64,000 nt of DNA from Quercus robur (lineage: Eukaryota; Streptophyta; Magnoliopsida; Fagales; Fagaceae). The notes under the pieces were generated by a model, which saw only the letters and a program-made list of their open reading frames with translations, was not told where the DNA came from and searched no databases. Positions 58,361 to 64,000 of the stretch are shown in pieces. A program made the position numbers and the translations under genes. Within the stretch, counting starts at the first letter, position 1. Every line of letters starts with the position of its first letter. The stretch is taken from positions 11,662,330 through 11,726,329 of the forward strand of contig NC_065538.1 in NCBI RefSeq assembly GCF_932294415.1, read 5' to 3'.

Positions 58361-58974
58361 GTACCCATTAGTTTATAATAAATGCGATAGATCAAAGCAA
58401 AAGGCTTACTACCCTCTTCCATGTGATAAACAGATCAAGCAATATTCAATGTCAAAGTTTTAACAATATTAGGACCATCCAAAGCAAGAGTAAGATCAGG
58501 ATAACAGTTAAAATAAATAGGACCATCATACATAGAAGCAGTGATCATACCAAGAATGCTATCTTTGAAAATCTTAAATCTAGCATCTCTTAAGCACATA
58601 AGAATAGAAGCATTAATACCCTTTCGGGTAAGTGGTTTAATAGCAACTTGAACCATACCAATATGCAAATAACTGAATTTTTTAGCAGCAAGGAAGTCAT
58701 TAATGTTCTTTTTAGTGAACAAACAACATTTTTCATGAACTATCAAAATAGAGAAAATTTGTTCAACAGTTCTAGCTTTGTAAGCAGAATGAAAAATACT
58801 TTCAACAAAACTAGTTTTATAAATAGTTTTAGTATCAACTTTAGGAATAGTCCAATTACGAAAATCAGGGATCAACTCATTATAATCAATAGTGTGATCT
58901 TCTTCATTTACAATACCAGGAGGACAACTAGTCCTAGAGCTAATAGAGGAGTTGGATCTCCACAATCTATTCAT
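58361..58974 (-). pseudogene. Viral movement protein (30K type), element 2
   Basis: Starts at ATG 58974-58972, open to a TGA at 58435-58437; a further TAA lies just before the ATG at 58356. It retains SYLHIGMVQVAIKPLTRKG and CLRDARFKIFKDSI. It differs from element 1 at scattered positions, mostly conservative. Confidence 0.75.
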
Positions 58975-59242
58975 ACTATCCTAGGTTCAACACTCAGTTA
59001 TCATGTTTTTCTCACAACCATTGCATTTCGTAACACATACCCTAACCAACATTATACTCTCACGCCCTACACGCCCTCTCTTAGCTCAAATGGCCTTACA
59101 GTTAGGTTCTAGGAATTCACTTTACGACTAGGGTGGCGCCAACGACGGTAAGAAGGGAACACAACAACAGAATATCAAGCGTTCAGGTAGATATGGACAA
59201 GAAACAAAGACACAACAACACTATCACCGGCTAGAAAAGAGT

Positions 59243-59255
59243 GGCTCTGATACCA
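59243..59255 (-). other. Primer-binding site, tRNA-iMet type (element 2)
   Basis: GGCTCTGATACCA on the + strand, i.e. TGGTATCAGAGCC read on the element strand, lying about 9 bases inside the terminal repeat and about 270 bases before the movement-protein ATG. Confidence 0.8.
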
Positions 59256-59263
59256 TAAAGGTC

Positions 59264-60125
59264 GAAGGGGACGCACAGTTGATGGGAAGAGAGACGGAAG
59301 CACAGTAATATTGGAAAGAAAATAATGTAAGTAACTTGAAAAGTAAATAACTTGAAAGTAAGAACAATAATCTTGAAAGTAAGAACAATTATAAGGCGGT
59401 AGAACCAACCAAGTATATATGAAAATAACTCAAAGTAAATGAGAACAATAGTTCAAAGTAAATGAAAGCAATTTAGAATCGTCCGGTATGGCGGTAATCC
59501 GTCCAAGGTGGCGGTAGTAACAAGTAGAATAATGAACATAAAATTAACTGAAAATACTTGTTATTGAAAGTAGGATAAACACTTACAGTAGTAGTAGTGA
59601 ATACAAGATCTCAACAGTTACAGGTTAACAATTACAAAACTTGAACTGGCTCTAGTTACAAGGTTTGTAAGATTACAAAGTTTGTAGTGAACAAGGATGA
59701 ATAAGGTAGTAGTAGTGGAAGTAGGGTGAGTTCTCTCTCTAAGAAGGCTAGTTCTAAGGGAAGAGAAATCAGAACTAAAACTTGACTTGAAAAAATCCTG
59801 AAATTTAAGGGACAACCCCCCTTAAATAGGCAAAATTTCGGAGTAAACAGTGTCATGAACAGTAAAAGTGAACAGTGTCAGTGAACAGTAATCTGTGAAT
59901 AGTAATCCGTGAACAGTAAAAGTGAATAGTATTTTTTCCACTTTTTGAATTAAAAACTTCTGAATCTTTTTGTCTTTTACTTAGTCCAACATTATCAGGA
60001 GAAGCATGGTAAAAGGGCAAAAGGAACATCATGCATGCCACCATGTACGTAGATTCTCACTTCTTTTCTAAAAAGACTTCAATATGATATTTTTGTTGGC
60101 ATAAATGAAGCCTTTGTCAGACACA
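59264..60125 (-). repeat. 5' terminal repeat of element 2 (~862 bp)
   Basis: Full-length copy starting TGTGTCTGACAAAGGC (minus) and ending just before the primer site. Promoter-like part: several ACTGTTCAC/ACTATTCAC boxes (59850-59935) and a TATA-like CCTATTTAAG at 59821-59830 (minus). Downstream T/C-rich leader. The outer edge coincides with the base that follows the purine tract in the internal copy. Confidence 0.75.
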
Positions 60126-60884
60126 TCTTATATATTTGTCTCTACTCCTCTTAAATCGTTGTGTTTTGCCTTTGTCTAGTTTAGTATTGTCACAACCTTT
60201 TTGTTACTATGTATTGGTGTGGTCCAACAACTAGGTTGATGTGGTGCATGTTTACATGACCTTATTAGAGCAAGTCTGAACTGCACCTAGTAGTGCCGGG
60301 ATTTTTGGGGTAGCGTGGTTCTAAAAGTAGCTTGCTTTTGTATGTTTGTATATTTCATTGCATACAAATTTATGAAATGGTATGACTTAGAAGCTAATTG
60401 TAATTATTAGGATACGATTTGTAATATGCGGTTAAATTAACTCATATTTATGAATTCAGTATGGCTTGATCTTTCAAATTCTTCTTGGATTCTTTCATGG
60501 TCAGATGGGAGCTCCAATATCCTTAGCGGCTGTAGTGTTGGTTTTTTCTTACCCTCTTTAACTTTTTTGGGCACGGTTGCCAATTGGTCAAGTTATTCCA
60601 TACCATACAGTGAAAATAAAGTCATGCTCTATTTGGAATGTTTGTATCTGATCTCATGTTAGGCCCTTTGTTTTATTTGTCTTGCAAATATGATGTCATT
60701 AATTGGGTAAATATCTCAGATTCTATTTATGGTGTTGATCATATAACTTTCTAGTCTATATCCAGTTTACATGTGATAAAAGCTTTACTTACTCTGTAGA
60801 AATTGTGTTATTGTTTCAAATATTTAGTTTTCTGCAGTTTATCATTCTCTAATGTGTTGGCCTGATTGTCTTTCTTTCATGCAG
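60126..60884. other. Right flank of the viral cluster
   Basis: TATATATTTG follows the element edge. No gene is supported; a 70-codon frame at 60450-60662 is not recognised. Confidence 0.4.
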
Positions 60885-61012
60885 AGGATCACATTCAATT
60901 GAGTCCGTATCTGTCCTATGTCAGTGGGGCATTGGCGGGGTGTGCAGCTACTGTTGGATCATATCCATTTGATCTTCTACGATCCATATTAGCTTCATAG
61001 GCTGAACAGAAG
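60885..61012 (+). pseudogene. Exon of a mitochondrial thiamine-diphosphate carrier-like protein, with a stop
   Basis: Flanked by a CATGCAG acceptor and AAG|GTATAG donor. Encodes [20 protein letters not shown] then [13 protein letters not shown]. The PFDLLR block is the PX[D/E]XX[K/R] signature of mitochondrial carriers, and the whole fits plant mitochondrial thiamine pyrophosphate carriers. A TAG at 60998-61000 stops the frame four codons before the donor. No neighbouring carrier exon was recognised within the window, so it is an isolated or decayed exon. Confidence 0.65.
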
Positions 61013-62371
61013 GTATAGAATTTAATTACATGCATGAAGTGATCTCATTTTGTGTTCAAACTGAATTTCTTTCGGCTTATAATATGACTTTTTTGAGGCC
61101 ATTCTGTGATCTTTGAAGCCATGCAATGCATAAAACATTGTTGCATTGTATTATTTTTAACACACTCTTGCACGTGCTACGTGTTGTGTTACTAGCAAAC
61201 TTTTATATCAATCTTGGGCATTTTTCATGGATTTTTTAAATATATATACACACACATTCCAAAAAAAAGTGGAAAAAAGAGGGAAGAAGAGATTTGAGCT
61301 AGTGACCTCCGCTTCATGAGGTGTGGTCCTAGCCGATTGTACTAGTCCTTGGGGTTGTGCATTCTTCATGGCTTTACCATTAATAAAAAATGAGAACGAG
61401 GGTCACACACATTCATTTCATTAAGCTTTTTTTAAGGACAATACTTTACTAAGAAACATTATTATAGATAAAAGATCTTGTGGTTTGGGGCTAAGATATG
61501 CTTTTAGTGCTTTCAATACTTTATATTTGACATACGTATATTAACTAAAGACTTAGGGGAATTTGTGTTGAGCATAGACTTTTCCATAACTAGAAATCCT
61601 AAGGTTTTAGTTTCCCATCAAAGGGGGAACTATTAGGGAAGTATTTGGCCTTCACAGTTTTAGACAGAACAGAATTGGGTTGGCTGGATAGTCTCCAACC
61701 TGTTTGGCTAATATAACTTTTTTCAAGGAGGATGCTTTCCTCATGCCTAGTCCTCCACCCCTTTTGGCTGACACAAAGCTTCCTAATTCAGTAGGTGAAG
61801 TTTCCTTTTGTCATTTTAATGCCCCCACCAAAAATTACAAAGGGTTCTATCCAAAGCTCTTCAAACAAACTCAGGGACCTTAAAACATAAAAAGATGTAT
61901 AGGGGTAGGGAATTTAGGACAGATTTTATTAAGGTTAATCTACTCGCTTGAGTAAGAAGCTTAGCTTTCCATCCTTGAAGCTTCAAGTTCACTTTATCTA
62001 AGAGAGTTTGAAATTGGAAAGATTTATTCCTTCTGTGTTCATATAAGCTTGTTTTCTTCCGCCATAGAATACACCCGTCAAGTGTGCCAAGAGTGCATAC
62101 ACAGTAAACAGTGACTCAAAACAACCCGTAAACAATCTTGCAAACAAACAAGCAACTTTATACAGTGTTCTTAAAGGAAAGGCAAAAGAACAAAAATAAA
62201 CTTTATTCTAAAGTGGCATAGTTTTATTCTTATGAAAATGAGAAAATGAAAAGAGGTTCTACTGCTTTCGGTAATTTTTAAGTAAAATTTTTTTGGAGTA
62301 ATAACTCGGTGCTAGAGAACTGTCTTATTTTTTAATTTTGTTTTCAATTTTTGTTTTTGTTTTTTGTGTTT

Positions 62372-62402
<31 letters not shown>

Positions 62403-64000
62403 TGGGGGGTATACAAATCTTAAAGCCCAACTTCAGCCCAACTTATTTAAGCCTCCTGAGTCCTGAGGGTCTCGAGCACTAACCAAAACACGTGTATGGT
62501 AAGGCCATTTTTGTAAACAGCATATTCTATTTTACATTTTTTTAGCCTTTTGCCTCTAAATAGTTTCACTCAGGCCTGAATAGTGTCTTCAAGATAGTTA
62601 TGTTACACGTACTATTGTTACTTGAAAATCATAGGAGAAATATATGGATTAGGCAGTAAAGCTTTTATTTATTTATATAGCCTTAGGATTATCAATGTGT
62701 GCACCTGCCTTTTTTCCTCATTTTGTGGCACCTTACTTGATGAGTATCTGACGCTGACATTGTGATATCATATCAGAGGAAAACAGAGAGAGAAAGCTCA
62801 AAAATTTCAACTGTGGTCTTCTGGGTTTGTGTATTGATTCGGGTGCCGAAAACTGAATTTTTTTGGACTGTTTGGAATTGTTTGGCTGGAACCAGTTTTC
62901 ATTTTCTTCCAGGAAATCAATTTGTTAACTGTAAGTCATTGATTTCACTTCGCCTCTTTGCTTCTCTATTTATTTATTTTCGTAACTGCTTCTAACTTAG
63001 TTACGTAGCACTTCTTTGGAACTTGAACTGGGTCCCCCATATATTTGTAGTGTTTGTGATTTCTTGAGTATTTATTATGTAGCTCACTAGGATGCCTTAG
63101 AACTTTATGAAGGTAGGGCAGAAGTATTACTGCCAGCAGTAATATGTGTTTATGTTTATATCAATTAAAACTGTCTTATGAGTCTTGGAAGCTTCAATGA
63201 TGAGATAGTTCATTAATTTAAATTTGTGAAAATGGTGCTTCCAGGTTTTGCTTATTGAGATTTTTTTTTTTTTTTTTTTTTAATATTTTAGGAAGTATGT
63301 TGCTTGATATTACCCCTTTGTATGTTTCTGTCCAGAAATTATAGGGCTCATAATGCCTTTGCAACTGTTCAGCTAAATATCTATTTGCTGTTTCGTAAAC
63401 ATTCCTAAATATGTAGTAGATGTTTGCTAAAACTTCCTTGTCCAAATTTTCAGTAGACATCATATCAAAAGAACCTCATTTTTTGGGAAGATGGGTTTGT
63501 CTCAAGCTATTTCATTTGAACTTATCTTTAGGAATGACAAATTTCTAGTGAATTAAATTTTATTTTATCTCGTTTTTAGGAAATTCAAATTCTAAACTTG
63601 TTTTGAGGAAAGACGAGTTTAGGACTAATGAACTTGTCTTTACAATAGACGATTTCAACTTGGAGAGCACAAAAGAACATTATATGCATGAGGTTTTTTT
63701 TTTTTTTTTAATTAATTAATTTATATTTTATTAATCAGATTTTATTGATAAAGAAAACGAGAACTCTATGTTCACGATGGTCAACGCACAGTATCATAAA
63801 CAATTACAATCAAATAAAAAAGAGAAACTAATAGAATGCTGGAAATAAAAAAATGGTAGTAAAGTGAATAAATTCCAGATTTTAAGAAAACAAATGTGTA
63901 ACAGCCTTGTAGACAAGCATATCTGCAAGCAATTACAAACTCATTTTCCTTTTCTTTTCTTTTTAATGCAGGCTGTTCAATTTCTCTGGCACTCTCGTGA
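61013..64000. other. Right end of the window, nothing firmly recognised
   Basis: AT-rich with a T-run then G-run at about 62370-62402 and a T-run at 63261-63282. Frames at 62762-62995 and 63218-63463 (minus) match nothing I know. GCAG near 63969-63972 followed by GCTGTTCAATTTC could be an exon start cut by the window end. Confidence 0.35.

Larger units (their letters stand above)
52107..60125 (-). mobile_element. RT-less viral-type retroelement 2 (minus strand), two terminal repeats
   Basis: Most complete copy. Read on the minus strand: terminal repeat 60125-59264, primer site 59255-59243, movement protein, capsid-like domain, CCHC knuckle, coiled coil, protease, X domain, purine tract and terminal repeat 52926-52107. 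Domain order equals element 1 and again lacks RT and RNase H. Movement and capsid parts are close to element 1; the X part is more diverged. No matching target duplication was found at the outer ends. Confidence 0.75.

Overview
This is plant nuclear DNA, most likely from a woody eudicot. It is AT-rich, has GT-AG introns with long T tracts, and is full of plant transposon families. I cannot name the species from sequence alone. All genes have plant-type exon structure, so operons and bacterial-style signals do not apply.

Left part (1-10.2 kb): a leucine-rich-repeat receptor-like protein (RLP) gene on the + strand with six recognisable exons. Exons 2 and 3 lie on a ~740-bp tandem duplication. 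The large last exon is split by a 1,281-bp solo LTR flanked by the 5-bp repeat CTAGC. The reading frames on the two sides are collinear across the site, so the gene was open before the insertion. 10.2-22.5 kb is gene-poor: a TIR element with a C-rich tandem core, a DEAD-box helicase pseudogene split by a MITE, a copia reverse-transcriptase scrap and small MITEs. 22.57-27.53 kb is a nearly complete PIF/Harbinger transposon with an intact three-exon transposase and a Myb/SANT-like partner gene broken by two TGA codons.

Middle (31.4-40.6 kb): a second, apparently intact RLP gene (seven exons, 1,101 codons) paralogous to the first. All its introns are phase 1 and one appears to use a GC donor. 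Several transposon pieces sit in its introns. It is followed by LTR-like and CACTA-like remnants.

Right part (43.9-60.1 kb): the most unusual region. Two degenerate ~7.2-kb retroelements lie tail to tail in opposite orientation. Each encodes, in order, a 30K-type viral movement protein, a capsid-like domain, a CCHC zinc knuckle, a coiled coil and a retropepsin, as in plant pararetroviruses (Caulimoviridae). I see no reverse transcriptase or RNase H in either. Instead both carry the same unrecognised C-terminal domain (called X here), also present as a third fragment at the left edge beside a (TA)n tract. Terminal repeats of ~800-860 bp and a tRNA-iMet-type primer site flank the units. The coding sequences carry many stops and frameshifts. 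This looks like an RT-less, trans-dependent family, possibly one part of a split pararetroviral genome or a non-autonomous LTR element carrying viral genes. 60.1-64 kb is mostly empty, with one exon-like remnant of a mitochondrial carrier gene.

The two RLP genes are the only host genes that look substantial. RLPs act at the plasma membrane as ligand-binding receptors that signal through partner kinases. The rest of the window is mostly a history of transposon and viral insertions.
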